A stretch of DNA of 64,000 bases, taken from positions 3,410,001 to 3,474,000 of the forward strand of contig JAETXT010000006.1 in the NCBI GenBank assembly GCA_019188255.1. Direction: 5' to 3'. The notes beneath the pieces were generated by a model. That model saw only the letters and a list, made by a program, of their open reading frames with translations. It was not told where the DNA came from and did no database searches. The DNA comes from Verticillium longisporum (lineage: Eukaryota; Ascomycota; Sordariomycetes; Glomerellales; Plectosphaerellaceae). Position numbers and translations under genes: made by a program. Positions 32,939 through 44,216 of this stretch are shown here, one piece after another; the stretch's first letter is position 1, and every line of letters starts with the position of its first letter.

Positions 32939-33604
32939 ATGTCCTCACACAACGCTCACGGCCACGACGAGGGCCCTCTCTCGCCACGTCGCTCAGACAG
33001 CTCGCGCAATGGTGGAGGCGCCACAGCGTCAATTGACGAAGACCTCATCCCGCCCCTCGACAGCATATCACCAGCGATCTTCGTTCCACTCAAGGAGTCA
33101 ATCCTCAAAAGTTCTGTCAGCAGTCCCACGACCGAAGCCGACCGCCTCCGACTCGTCATCCAGCGCATCGACAGTCACGCAGAGGATGTCAAGGCCAACA
33201 TCGTGTTTCTCTTCCGCCGCGAGCAGCAACGCGTCCTGCAGGCCGCACGAATCCACGAGGCAGCGCAAGGCGCCCAGACCCCGCCGCCGCTGGACAAGAA
33301 TCTGGTCGACATGATGATGCAGAACGTCATGGCGCCCAAGGATCCCACGCGGGATTATGGCGTGCACCGCCCGCTGCCTCCCGTGACTCTTTGCCAGTGG
33401 CCTCGAACGGCAAGAGAGCAGACAGTGTACCAGCTGCTGACGACGGCCGAGGGTGCTATGGGCAACCTCGATGGATTCGACAGCATGATGGCCAAAGTAA
33501 GGGAGGTGTACAAGAAACAGCTTGAGGCTGAGGAAGAAAGAGAAAGGGCATTGAGAACGCGGACAGTACAGGAAGAAGCTCGACGACGTAGCGAGAGCGC
33601 TTAG
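32939..33604 (+). CDS. Unrecognised conserved-looking protein, 221 residues
   Basis: A single-exon frame from ATG 32939 to TAG 33604 with protein-like composition. The N-terminal 35 residues are His/Ser/Gly-rich and disordered. The middle part is helical (VPLKESILKSSVSSPTTEAD, then LRLVIQRIDSHAEDVKANIV and FRREQQRVLQAARIHEAAQ). It continues with DKNLVDMMMQNVM and ends in a charged predicted coiled coil (VREVYKKQLEAEEERERALR). I do not recognise a family. There is no signal peptide or membrane segment. It may be a small structural or complex-assembly protein, but nothing in the neighbourhood supports a specific job. Confidence 0.7.
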   Translation: MSSHNAHGHDEGPLSPRRSDSSRNGGGATASIDEDLIPPLDSISPAIFVPLKESILKSSVSSPTTEADRLRLVIQRIDSHAEDVKANIVFLFRREQQRVLQAARIHEAAQGAQTPPPLDKNLVDMMMQNVMAPKDPTRDYGVHRPLPPVTLCQWPRTAREQTVYQLLTTAEGAMGNLDGFDSMMAKVREVYKKQLEAEEERERALRTRTVQEEARRRSESA

Positions 33605-34055
33605 AAGTCGTTTTCACGACGCGATCGTACAGTTTCTGCTGCCGGCATGTTCGTGTCCCGGAGAAAGGCTTGACAGCAGAAAATGCTTGGGAGGATTGCA
33701 TCACAAGAGATTCCACTGTGTTGGGCGAGCTTGGGCGTGCCTGGGAAACAGACATCAATTAGACAAGTCGGCTGGTTCCTCTGTCATTCTCTCTTAGTGA
33801 GACTTGGTGTCACATCTGGGTTAGGTCGTTGTTGGGCATCACCAGCTCCCCGTGCACACTGGCGGTGTCCACCAGCGCCTGAGACACCGCTACAGGGAGC
33901 TATCTATGGAGGTTTTCGGAGTTGCCCGACCTGCCCGGGGAACTGCCCCCCTTATCTCGACAACCAAGTGCGGGGTCCCCCTATGCTCTCTACTAATACA
34001 TCGTCACTGCCAACGTAACCAGACGGCGTGAACTCATCCCATTATTTCCTTCAAC
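33605..34055. other. Intergenic region, no gene seen
   Basis: About 450 bp between the unrecognised gene and URC4; it holds the URC4 promoter. No recognisable element. Confidence 0.5.
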
Positions 34056-35527
34056 ATGAGTTCAGACATCAAATACCTCCTTTCTCTCCGCGCAGTCCGC
34101 GAGCGTGCCAAGATCGTGGGAGATGTTGCCAAGGCCGGAAAATTAAGTCACTTTGATCTTCGAGAAGACAAGCTGGATGATGTCGTCGACTTTGTGGCCT
34201 CTGTCATCAAGGTTGGCTTCCAAGATCCTCTGAATACATCTTGTGCAATCTGACAAATGGATGCCAGCGCGACTTTGGTCCCGATAGGTTCCACACGATC
34301 CCGCCTCACGGCCGTTGGCAGCATTTCGAGGTCGGTGATGTACCACGGATCGCCAACCTCATCGACAAGTGGAAGAACGAGGGCAGCGATGAAAAGGAGC
34401 TGACCCGCCGCCTCATTGACCTCTTCTTCGTCTCCGTCCTTCTCGATGCTGGCGCAGGTGACCATTGGCGGTACAAAGAGGCCGAGACGGGCGAGGTCTA
34501 CGAGCGAAGCGAGGGTATCGCGGTAGCCAGCCTGCACATGTTCAACTCGTTGGCTTTCACTGTATCGAAGGATGCATCTGCTCCGATAGTCGACGGTAAC
34601 CCCACCACCACACTCACCATGTGCTGCCTTGTTGACACTGAACTAACATTGCTTGTCAGGCAAGGGCTTGCAACAATTGGAGACGAGTGCGCTCGCAGAG
34701 GGTTTCCAGGTAACCAGCGACAACCCTATGCTGGGCGTCGACTCACGTGCCGCCCTCCTCAGGAGCCTTGGACAGTCATTGCTCGCCCATCCCGACGTGT
34801 TCGGAGAATCAGGCCGACCAGGTCTGCTAGTTGGTAAACATTCGCCCTTTTACTGTCTACGAAAAATGCTTCATGGCTAACGAGTTCCATAGACTATCTG
34901 ATCGAGGCCTCAGGCGAATCCAAGCTTGACATTCTTTTCCTATGGGATGTACTGCAGACGCTCCTCATTCCTGCTTGGCCGAAAGATCGGACGACAATCG
35001 GCGGCACGCCCATTGGGGATGCCTGGCCCTTGAGCACTCTGCGAACAGGAGGGGCACCAGACGCTTCCGATGCGGCTGCCGAAAACATCCAACCCTTTCA
35101 CAAGCTCACACAGTGGCTCACCTACTCTCTCATGGTCCCATTCCAGAGGGTCTTGGGCCTGGAGTGGACCAACGCAGACTGCCTGACCGCCCTGCCGGAA
35201 TACCGCAACGGCGGTTTATTCGTAGACATGGGCGTGCTCGTCCTGAAAAAGGAGACTCTTGAGCGAGGTCTGGCGGCGTCGGGCGAGGAACTACCGCTGT
35301 TCGAAGCGGGAGACGACGTCATCGTCGAGTGGAGAGCCATGACACTCGTGCTGATCGATCTGCTCTATGGCAGGCTTCCGTCTCGCATGGGCGAGGGCGT
35401 GCAGCTGAGCATGGCTCAATTGCTGGAGGCTGGCACCTGGAAGTCTGGGCGTGAGGTCGCGGCGCAGCGCCGGCCGCAAACCAAGTCCAGCCCTATCCTC
35501 ATCAAGAGCGATGGCACTGTATTCTAG
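34056..35527 (+). CDS. URC4: Urc4-like uracil catabolism protein (DUF1688)
   Basis: Exons 34056..34211, 34268..34595, 34660..34833 and 34893..35527 give 430 residues; all phases agree. The first intron uses a less common GTTGGC donor. The family pattern is clear: LLSLRAVRERAKIVGDVAKA, then FHTIPPHGRWQHFEVGDVPR, LIDLFFVSVLLDAGAGDHWR, YERSEGIAVASLHMFNS, PFQRVLGLEWTNADCLTALP and EYRNGGLFVDMGVLVLK. DUF1688 proteins are Urc4 of the fungal and bacterial URC uracil degradation pathway, as defined in Lachancea kluyveri; their chemistry is not well established. No other URC gene lies nearby. Length and motifs suggest an intact gene. Confidence 0.85.
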
Positions 35528-35792
35528 GTCGCTTGTATGCCAAGCGCCGCATACCCCATATATTGGGAATCAAATACAATTGCCTATCAACGGCGTTTCT
35601 TGAGGCTTCTCTAACTGGTTTAGAATCCTGATGCATTTATTTAGGTACTTATGACATGTACTGTGATGGTCACCGAGCGATCCAGCCCCTTTTTGCCTCC
35701 CGCAAGCTCTAATGTCAAACATCTTTTCGAAAGCTGCACAGCGACTACTCAAAGTCCTACACGATGGTCACAAGTCATGTCCCGTGATCCAA

Positions 35793-37073
35793 CTACGCCG
35801 CGGTCCACGTGAATTGCACAGTGACAGCATTCGCCTTCGTGAAGACGGTGCTCTGCGTGTTTCCAGCCGGGACCTCGGCAGCGTAAAACGCAGATGAGCC
35901 GGCGTACGTCAAGAACGCACCGTCGTAGCCGAACGAGGACCCAGCGACGACAGACGACGCGCATAGCAGCGACCCGTTCTCTTGGACAGCGCAGTTCCCC
36001 TTGCTGGAGGTGAGAGTGAATGAACCCCCCGCAGCAGGTGTGGCCGTGAAGGTAGCCGGGGTGCCGCCGCCGCGGTACCAGGTGCCGCCGGAGACGAGGA
36101 AGCCGGGACTCGACACGCCAGACGAGGCTGCGAAAAGGTGGCCCTTTCCAGAGATGGAGGGTGGGTTTGCCGTAGAAGTAGAGTCGGCTGCGGATGTGAG
36201 GACGGTGCTCAAGGTGGAGGCGGCTGTAGTTGTGGCAGCTGGGGTTGTTGCTCCAGCCTTCTTCTTGGGCAGATACTTGATTCCCTCCTTCGGGCAAGAC
36301 GAAGGCGAGCCGACGGGGTCTACAGGTACGAAAACGCCCGTTTGGATGGACCCCTTGACGTTGAAGTGGTACCAGAGCTCATTGAGCTCCTTGTTCTTGT
36401 TGCAGTTGACAATGACGTTGTGGCCATGGTGGGCGGTGAGGACGGTTTGGATCTGGTCCAGGGTATAAGTCACGGTCTCGGACGGGACGATTCCCGCTTT
36501 CTTCAGCCACTCGTAAGATGGGAGCGTCTTGAACACCTGAATGGTCTTCTTGACGTAGTCGACCACCTCCTGGCCAGGCGTGTAGCCTGGGTAGCAGGTC
36601 GGCTCCAACGTGTTCATGCACGTGCCGTGCTTGTTGAACTCATGCTCCCAAAAGCTTTCGTCGTTGCCGTTTTGGTCCTTCCAGAACGTGTCCATGTACT
36701 TCAGTGAGCACGGAGACGCGGCGGCCAAGATGGCTGTGATGTTGGTGTACTCCCGCTCGGGAGCGCAGAACTGCTCGTACGTGCCATCACAGTTGTCCGG
36801 CCTGTGCAAGTCAGAGACGTGTCGACGTTGATCCTACGGATGACATACCAGAGGCCATGGATGGTCCACGAATCATCCGGGCCTGGCGGGGTTGCTGTCC
36901 CAGAATTGTGTTTGCAGAATCTGGCCTCCCGGAGCACTGAAACAGCACGCGTTCGCAAAAGCTGTCGTGTTGTGGCAGCTCTGAGGGACGTCTGAAGGGC
37001 AGAGCAGTGAGTTCGCAGCCAAAGCGCCGCTCACGGCCAGGCTGGCGCTGAAGATGGACTTTCCGGAGTGCAT
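35793..37073 (-). CDS. Secreted ribonuclease T2 with C-terminal domain, one frame slip
   Basis: Exons 36849..37073 and 35793..36801, about 410 residues after correction. It has a signal peptide (MHSGKSIFSASLAVSGALA). RNase T2 active-site blocks are SWTIHGLWPDNC (across the intron) and FWEHEFNKHGTC, which carry the catalytic His residues. Paired Cys residues suggest secretion. After the catalytic domain come a Thr/Ser/Ala-rich linker (about 260-290) and a C-terminal domain of the fungal RNase T2 type (GGTWYRGGGTPATFTATPAA). The enzyme cleaves single-stranded RNA outside the cell or in vacuoles. In exon 1 the frame slips at about 36888-36895, between FWDSNPA and GPDDSW: either one extra or two missing bases in a G/C-rich string. 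The conserved downstream sequence suggests a sequence error. Confidence 0.85.
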
Positions 37074-39148
37074 GTTGAGGAGGAGTGAGAACCGATGTGG
37101 AGCAATATACTGCGCTCTCGGACTGACGTTCTGCAGTCACTGGAGTGCATGCAGGCGCGATGTATCTTATAAGCATCGTGCTCCGGGGCTGTCGACGTCG
37201 GCCTCCGCCGATATAGATGCTGATTGCGCGTGGCGCTAGGCCCAGCTTCTGCCGGATTGTCATTGCCCACGATTCACAGTTGTAGATATCGCCTCGTGCT
37301 AACGCCTCGCACCGGCAGATCGGCTCACATCCCAACCACATCTTATCACTGAATCTTCAATCCCAAACCCACGTGCTGAGCTAACGGCAAACTTGTCACT
37401 TCAGGAAGGTGAGTGCCTGGGAGGTGGTGCTCGATTGGTCGTGGGCAAAGCGGGAACCGGCTATCGGCAACTAGACGGCGAGGAATGGGGCTCAATTGGG
37501 CTAAGAAGCCCGCAACTACCTATGCGGAGTGCGAGGTCTCAATCAAACGTTGGAGTAAAGGGTCCCGTTTCTTGACATTTTTCCGGAACCAAAATGCACA
37601 GATTCGAGAGGCGGTCTCAGAGCCAAGAGATTCGAAGTCTGGGGAATATGGAGAGTTGAGCTGATTCGGGGCCCTAAATGTTGCCATCCAAGACCGATGT
37701 GAGTGGCATAACCCTGCACCATCGCAGTGGAGGATCATCTATCATTGAGATCTGTGTCTTCCCGAGAACGATGCTTAATCGACAAAACGTATGCAATCTT
37801 GCAGGTGAAAGAGGTTGTCGTGGCTCAGGTGCTAGGCACGATACCGGATTGCTCGTTTCTATGAGGCGCCTGGATGAAAGCATGTGTATGGTTAGCACAA
37901 GTTGAAGTATGGAAGTTAATGCAAGTGAATGACGTTGAATTCTCCCGAGTCAATCTTTAGACGAGAAGCCGGGGTGACACATAAGTAATGATACTCTGCT
38001 TCCAAGATGCCTCATTTAATTACATCGCACCTACCCCATGTGAGACCAATGCATCAATCGTGTTCACTTTCAGTTGTGTTCACTGAAGACGAGCTTTCTG
38101 CCGGTTGACTGGGCGAGTAGGACAAATGCAGAATGGTGCTGGCGATTGCTACAGGTTTGGTGTTCTAGGCTTATTCTAAGAGCACAACACATGACCCAGG
38201 AGACTCTCCGTGCCAACCGAGTTGTCATGTCTATTCTGGAGTTCTGACCACGATTCATAATTTGTTTGACTCGCTGTTGCCAGAGGGAGTAGGCGCCATA
38301 GGTACTGAGGGTACTGTCCTAGTTGTAGCTGAAGGCTGATGGCTATGGCGAGCGACTTCACTGATCAGCTCTCATGAGGAGACAGCGTGCTTGATGCATC
38401 CGAACAACCATGGACGCAGATGATAGCCAGACAAGCTCCAACTCGCGGGATCCTTCAGGAGCACCCAGGCGAGTGGTTAATTTGATCGCACCCCGAGAGA
38501 TACCTCCACAATATTGTAGGGCTGGGCCAGAATCCGACTGCCTCAGCGATTGGCAGTGACGCAGGCACTTTCTCAGGTACCTGCTTTATGGCATATCAAC
38601 GCCAGGATTGGCTTTGATCACAACTGCAGACATCGTCATGGTGGCTTCAATTCATTCCGTCACAGCTTCACTTGGTATGTAACGACCGGCGGTAAGAGGC
38701 AGCGGTCATTGAGGTATTCTCCCATGCTTCCATAATCGGCGTGTTGCATTCGTCTAGGACACAAGATAGAGGAAGGCTCGAGTGACACGCTGCAGAACAG
38801 CGTGGGCAAGCTTTCCTACGATAAAATGAGTCCAAACAATTCTAAGGAAGAAGAGAGGAAAAGAGGAAGCGCTGTCGCGGCGCACGGAAATTTTGCAGTG
38901 ATATGGGCGGCGGGTGGAGCTCCTCGTGATGGCCTCAGGCAGCCGTGTGCTCACAGAGCCGGTGAGCCAATCAGCATTGATGTAAATTAATCGCGACGCT
39001 AGCGCCACCAAACTGACCCGGAGAGCATCCGGATTCCTCGAGACGTCAACGACCTGACGACCTGTACACCACCAACTTGCCTCCCACCCTTCCCGCCGAA
39101 CACCCCTCCCGTTCGCCATCTACACCTCTACTCCGTCAGGGCGACACG
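37074..39148. promoter_or_regulatory. Large divergent intergenic region, RNase T2 / NUO78
   Basis: About 2.1 kb without coding evidence and with somewhat lower GC than the genes. The two ends must carry the promoters of the secreted RNase (left) and of the complex I subunit (right). No transposon ends or RNA genes recognised. Confidence 0.5.
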
Positions 39149-41696
39149 ATGCTCCGGCATACTCTGGCTCGTTCGGCTTGGCGGACTGGCCGTCAGGCCG
39201 CCAATGCCACGCGCACCGTTGCCCCCACCACCCAGCGAAATGCCGAAGTCGAGCTTACAATTGGTATGAAAATGCCATCCCGACCATCCAATTGGCCTTG
39301 ACAAAGTAGCTGACCCGTAACTAGATGGCAAGAAGGTTTCGATAGAAGGTGAATAAAACATTGATGGCCTGCCGGGCGAGTCGTCTTTTGCTGACCAAGA
39401 GGGATAGCTGGTTCTGCTCTCATCCAAGCCTGCGAAAAGGCTGGTGTGACCATTCCTAGGTATGTGTCCCCAACATGCTCCTCCCTTGCCATCACCTCAT
39501 GCGAAGCCTTGCTGACACGTTTGCGTAGATACTGTTACCATGAGTACGATCGATCCCGCTGCCTACCGAACCCCGTCCGAAATTCCCCTCGAATCGAAAT
39601 CTGACAAATACACACAGGAAGCTCATGATTGCCGGAAACTGCCGTATGTGCTTGGTCGAAGTCGAGAAGGCCCCGAAGCCCGTTGCGTCGTGTGCCTGGC
39701 CCGTCCAGCCTGGCATGGTCGTCAAGACCAACTCGCCTCTCACCCACAAGGCTCGCGAGGGTGTCATGGAGTTCCTTCTGGCCAACCACCCCTCGACTGC
39801 CCCGTCTGCGACCAGGGCGGCGAGTGTGATCTCCAGGACCAGTCTATGCGATACGGTGGCGACAGGGGCCGCTTCCACGAGATTGGCGGCAAGCGTGCTG
39901 TCGAGGACAAGAACATTGGCCCTCTCATCAAGACGTCCATGAACAGGTGCATTCACTGCACGCGTTGCGTCCGATTCGCCAACGACATTGCCGGTGCTCC
40001 CGAGCTTGGCTCGACCGGCCGTGGCAACGACCTGCAGATTGGCACTTACCTCGAGCAGAGCCTGAACACCGAACTGTCCGGCAACGTGATCGACCTGTGC
40101 CCCGTTGGTGCCCTGACTTCCAAGCCTTACGCTTTCCGCGCGAGGCCGTGGGAGCTGAAGCACTCCGAGTCCATCGACGTTCTCGATGCCCTCGGCTCCA
40201 ACATTCGCGTCGACTCTAGGGGACTGGAGGTCATGCGTATCTTGCCTAGGCTCAACGACGACGTCAACGAGGAGTGGATCAACGACAAGACCCGATTCGC
40301 CTGCGACGGCCTCAAGACCCAGCGACTCACCATGCCCCTCGTCCGCCGCAACGGCAAGTTCGAGCCCGCCGACTGGGAGCAGGCCCTCACCGAGATTGGC
40401 CGCGCCTACCAGACCCTCCAGCCCAAGGCCAACGAGTTCAAGGCCATTGCTGGTGAGCTGACCGAGGTCGAGTCCCTCGTCGTCATGAAGGATCTGGCCA
40501 ACAAGCTCGGCTCCGACAACCTCGCCCTCGACATGCCTTCCGGCAGCCAGCCCATCTCCCACGGTGTTGACGTTCGCTCCAACTACCTCTTCAACTCGCA
40601 AATCGCCGGTATCGAGGTGGCTGACGCCATCCTCATTGTCGGTAGCAACCCCAGGCACGAGGCTGCTGTCCTGAACGCCCGCATCAGGAAGCAGTGGCTG
40701 CGCTCCGATCTCGAGATTGGTGTTGTTGGCGAGACGTGGGACTCGACTTTCGAGTTTGAGCACCTTGGAACCGACCACGCCGCCCTGAAGAAGGCTCTCG
40801 CCGGCCCCTTCGGCAAGAAGCTCCAGGCTGCCAAGAACCCCATGATCATCGTCGGCTCTGGCGTCACCGACCACGCTGACGCCAAGGCCTTCTACGAGAC
40901 GGTCGGCACCTTTGTTGACAAGAACGCCGCCAACTTCATCACGCCCGAGTGGAACGGCTACAACGTCCTGCAGCGTGCCGCTTCGAGGGCTGGTGCCTTC
41001 GAGGTTGGGTTCGTCACCCCCTCGGCCGAGGTTGCGGCGACCAAGCCAAAGTTCGTCTGGCTCCTGGGTGCCGATGAGTTCGACGCCGCCGTCATTCCCA
41101 AGGATACCTCTGTCGAGAATCAGGGTCACCACGGAGTCCGCGGTGCCGAATTTGCCGACATCGTTCTGCCCGGCGCCGCCTACACCGAGAAGGCTGGTAC
41201 CTACATCAACACCGAGGGCCGTGTTCAGATGACGCGTGCCGCCACGTCGCTCCCCGGTGCCTCCAGGACAGACTGGAAGATCCTCCGTGCCGCCTCTGAC
41301 TTTCTCGGCGTCCCCCTGACGTACGACGACGTGTCCCAGGTCCGTGACCGCATGGCCGAGATCAGCCCTGCGCTGGCCGCCTATGATGTCGTGGAGCCCG
41401 TCTCCCTGCAGCAGCTCAGCAAGGTGCAGCTGGTGGACCAGAACAAGGGCTCCAAGCCCACCGGTGCCCCTCTCAAGAAGGTCATCGACAACTTTTACTT
41501 CACAGACGTCATCTCGAGGAGGTAAGTCGGCATTCGTGTTTTCTACCTTGATCAAGTCCCTGCTAACACGACCAACAGCTCACCAACGATGGCCCGAGTT
41601 TCGGCTTCCAAGGCCACCGGCGACCCGAGGACCAACTTTATGGCGCCTGGCATGGAGGAGGACAGGCCGATGGGCCAGGTTGCGTACGGAGCGTAA
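39149..41696 (+). CDS. NUO78: NADH:ubiquinone oxidoreductase 78 kDa subunit (NDUFS1/NuoG), one frame slip
   Basis: Six exons: 39149..39263, 39325..39348 (24 nt), 39408..39459, 39529..39543 (15 nt), 39618..41521 and 41579..41696. One restored base gives 742 residues, the size of Neurospora NUO78. A mitochondrial presequence ([18 protein letters not shown]) comes first. Iron-sulfur ligands follow: [18 protein letters not shown] for 2Fe-2[21 protein letters not shown], and [10 protein letters not shown] for 4Fe-4S. The molybdopterin-oxidoreductase-like domain ends the protein. It carries electrons through the peripheral arm of complex I. The frame slips at the C run 39789-39792, between LLANHP and LDCPVCDQ; five C instead of four restores it. 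Because the gene is needed for complex I, an assembly error is the likely cause. It is convergent with FMP40. Confidence 0.93.
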
Positions 41697-41934
41697 CGAG
41701 CGTCGGGAGCGAATGTACCAATTAAGGCACCTTGAAGGGAGGGACAGAGGGAAGAGGGGTCTAGAAGAACGAAAAGCTCCTTTGTCCGGGTTGGTAGTCG
41801 CGTTGCTTGTACATATACGAGGTGCGAGGGCGTGGTTGTGGCGGCGAAGCAGGGCCGAGGAAGAGCGGAAGAAGTAAATACGCCCATGTTGGAGTCGTTC
41901 AAGCTTTACACCTAATCTGGCCGTGGAAGTCTGC

Positions 41935-42044
41935 TACGATGTGCTACGATGTGCATACGATGTGCATACGATGTGCTTACGCTGTGCTTACAATGTGCTT
42001 ACGATGTGCTCACGATGTGCTCACGATGTGCTCACGATGTGCTT
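41935..42044. repeat. 12-nt tandem repeat (TACGATGTGCTC-type)
   Basis: About nine degenerate copies of a 12-base unit (first ACGATGTGCATA, later ACGATGTGCTCA). It occupies most of the gap between the convergent NUO78 and FMP40 genes. Confidence 0.85.
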
Positions 42045-42143
42045 CATGGCAAATCTCGACGAATGGATGACGACTATTATGTGCGTTGATTGTAGGACAT
42101 AGTCGTGTATTACAGGCCCGTCATCTTGAGACGATGCTACGCA

Positions 42144-44165
42144 CTACGAGCTGCAGCTGCACTGCATGGCCCTCTCCAGCTTGGGCACATCGCCAACCCA
42201 CCGCGCCTCCTCCTCGGCGTCGCCCTCGTAGACCCTGCCGTCGACCGTCTCGCCGTGCCAGGCGTCCTCAAACGGGTGCAGCGCCATGTGCATGGCGCGC
42301 CGCAGCACGTCGCGCTCGCCGCCCTTCTCGACGCGCCGGATGACCTCGTCGAGCACCCAGTTGCGCGGCACAAAGTTGGGGTTGACGGCCTTCATGGCGC
42401 GCCGCCGCGCGGCGTCGCCGTCGCCCGGCTCGCGGGCCCAGTCCTCGAGGACGCGCGCGCGCCACCTGTCGAGCCAGACGGCGACGCGGCGGCGCGCGGC
42501 GTCGTCGGGGGCGGCGTCGGTGTGGAAGAAGCGCGCGGCGGCGTCGAGGCGCTGGGCCGGGGTGGCGAGGTCGGCGACGGGGGTGGCGCTGAGGCGGCGG
42601 AAGACGTGGTGGAAGTCGAGGGCGAGGGCGTCCATGGTGTCGAGGAGGCCGCTGAAGAGGTCGTCAAAGTCGGCGTCGACAAAGGTGCGCAGGCCGGGGC
42701 GCGCCGTCATGAGGCGCTTGTACTCGGCGAGGAAGACGGCCTTGTACTCGTCGCCGACCTGGCTGATGATCTTCTCGGCGCGGGCGACGAGGGCGTCGGC
42801 GTCGGCCTCGGCGACGCCGTGCTCGGCAAAGGTCGCGTCGTCGACGGCGGGGCCGGCGCCGAGGAGCTCGCCGAGGGCCTCGCCGAGGCGCACGAGGTTC
42901 CACCAGATGATGGTCGGCTGGTTGCGGTAGCTGTAGCGCAGGGCGTGGTCGTCGTGGTTGGGCGTGTACTGCGGGTCAAAGTCGTCGAGGAAGGCAAAGG
43001 GCCCAAAGTCGAGGCTGAGGCCGAGGATCGACGTGTTGTCCGTGTTGAGGACGCCGTTCATGAACCCGTAGGCCTGCCACTTGGCGACGGTGAGGGCGTT
43101 GCGCCGCGTGATCTCGCGGTACAGCCGCGTGAAGCGGTTCTCGGCCGCGTCGTCGGGGCCCTGGATGGCCGTCGCGGGCACGCCGCGGCCTGGGTCCGCG
43201 GGGGAGGCCTTGGGGTCGTCTGGGTTGGCGAGGCGCGCCGGCAGCGCCTCCCAGCCGCCGAGGACGTCGGTGGCGACGTAGGTGGCGAGGGTTCGGAGGA
43301 GGGGTCGCTCGGAACGAGCACGAAGAATGTCAAAGTTGCCGAAACGCAGCCACGACTGGGCGAAACGGAGAACAATGGCCCCCGGCTCCACAGTCTCGCG
43401 GCGGACCTTGGAGTTCGGGAGGAGGGTCAGGGAGAGGGCGCGCGTGGTGGGGATTCGTAGCGCGTGGAGGGCCTCGGAGACGATGAACTCGCGGATGCTG
43501 GAGCGGAGGACCGCCTTGCCGTCGGCGAAGCGCGAGTAGGGCGTCAGGCCGGCCCCTTTGAGCTGGAGCTCGTACTGGACGCCGGTGGCGGGGTTCTTGG
43601 TCTCGAAGAGAGAGATGGCGCGACCGTCGCCGAGCTGGCCAGCCCACTGGCCAAACTGATAACCGCCGTAGCATTGCGCCCATGGATAGCCTCCCTCGAG
43701 CTTCTCTTGGTCCCAGCCGTGTAGCCTGTTACCAGCGACGGTCTGGCGAAACTCGTCTGTCGTCTCGTCCCCCTCCTTGATACCAATGTCGCGCATAGCC
43801 GCCGGGCTCACGGCGAGCAGCTCGGGATTTTCGGCGGGCTCTGGTCGGACATAGGAGAAGATGGCATTGCGGACTTGTCGTGGCCTTATTTGGTTCCGTG
43901 GTGTCTCGTGCGAGTCGGCTGGTGTCGGGTATTGCGAGTCGGCGGGGAGGGAGCTCGTGAAATGCCACGTCTTGGGCAGGTCGGCGATGGAGACGCCAGC
44001 GGCAAACTGATCGGCATGGCCATCGCCTGAGGCTGTGGTGGACGCCATGCGCAATGCGACCGAGATCGAGGCAGTCAGAGGCAGTCGTGGTTGAGCGTGG
44101 CGGGGTGTGAGGATGGTCGTGATGCTGGATGTCGGGCGTAGAGCTCGGCTCTTCGGAATCCTCAT
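42144..44165 (-). CDS. FMP40: SelO/Fmp40 family protein AMPylase (UPF0061)
   Basis: Intronless, 673 residues from the ATG at 44165; the frame is open upstream to 44216. The start MRIPKSRALRPTSSITTILT is Arg/Ser/Thr-rich and suits mitochondrial import. SelO hallmarks are YPWAQCYGGYQFGQWAGQLG, YELQLKGAGLTPYSRFADGK, VLRSSIREFIVSEALHALRI, GFMNGVLNTDNTSILGLS and LDFGPFAFLDDFDPQYTPNH. These pseudokinase-fold enzymes flip ATP in the active site and transfer AMP to proteins, and they take part in mitochondrial redox control. The C-terminus ends QCSCSS, with Cys at the antepenultimate site where animal SELENOO has selenocysteine. Extra Ala/Asp-rich, very GC-rich sequence is found in the C-terminal third. 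Confidence 0.93.
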   Translation of the reverse strand: MRIPKSRALRPTSSITTILTPRHAQPRLPLTASISVALRMASTTASGDGHADQFAAGVSIADLPKTWHFTSSLPADSQYPTPADSHETPRNQIRPRQVRNAIFSYVRPEPAENPELLAVSPAAMRDIGIKEGDETTDEFRQTVAGNRLHGWDQEKLEGGYPWAQCYGGYQFGQWAGQLGDGRAISLFETKNPATGVQYELQLKGAGLTPYSRFADGKAVLRSSIREFIVSEALHALRIPTTRALSLTLLPNSKVRRETVEPGAIVLRFAQSWLRFGNFDILRARSERPLLRTLATYVATDVLGGWEALPARLANPDDPKASPADPGRGVPATAIQGPDDAAENRFTRLYREITRRNALTVAKWQAYGFMNGVLNTDNTSILGLSLDFGPFAFLDDFDPQYTPNHDDHALRYSYRNQPTIIWWNLVRLGEALGELLGAGPAVDDATFAEHGVAEADADALVARAEKIISQVGDEYKAVFLAEYKRLMTARPGLRTFVDADFDDLFSGLLDTMDALALDFHHVFRRLSATPVADLATPAQRLDAAARFFHTDAAPDDAARRRVAVWLDRWRARVLEDWAREPGDGDAARRRAMKAVNPNFVPRNWVLDEVIRRVEKGGERDVLRRAMHMALHPFEDAWHGETVDGRVYEGDAEEEARWVGDVPKLERAMQCSCSS

Positions 44166-44216
44166 GGACGGATGAGCGGTCGGCGATTCAAAATGAGTGA
44201 AAAAATAGGATAACAA

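Noticed and set aside
39492..41555. A 687-codon antisense open frame across NUO78
   Set aside because: It mirrors a GC-rich conserved gene with strong third-position bias. It has no recognisable domains, while the plus strand encodes complex I iron-sulfur motifs.
42105..43460. A 451-codon plus-strand frame across FMP40
   Set aside because: A shadow of the very GC-rich SelO coding region, with a low-complexity Val/Glu/Gly composition.
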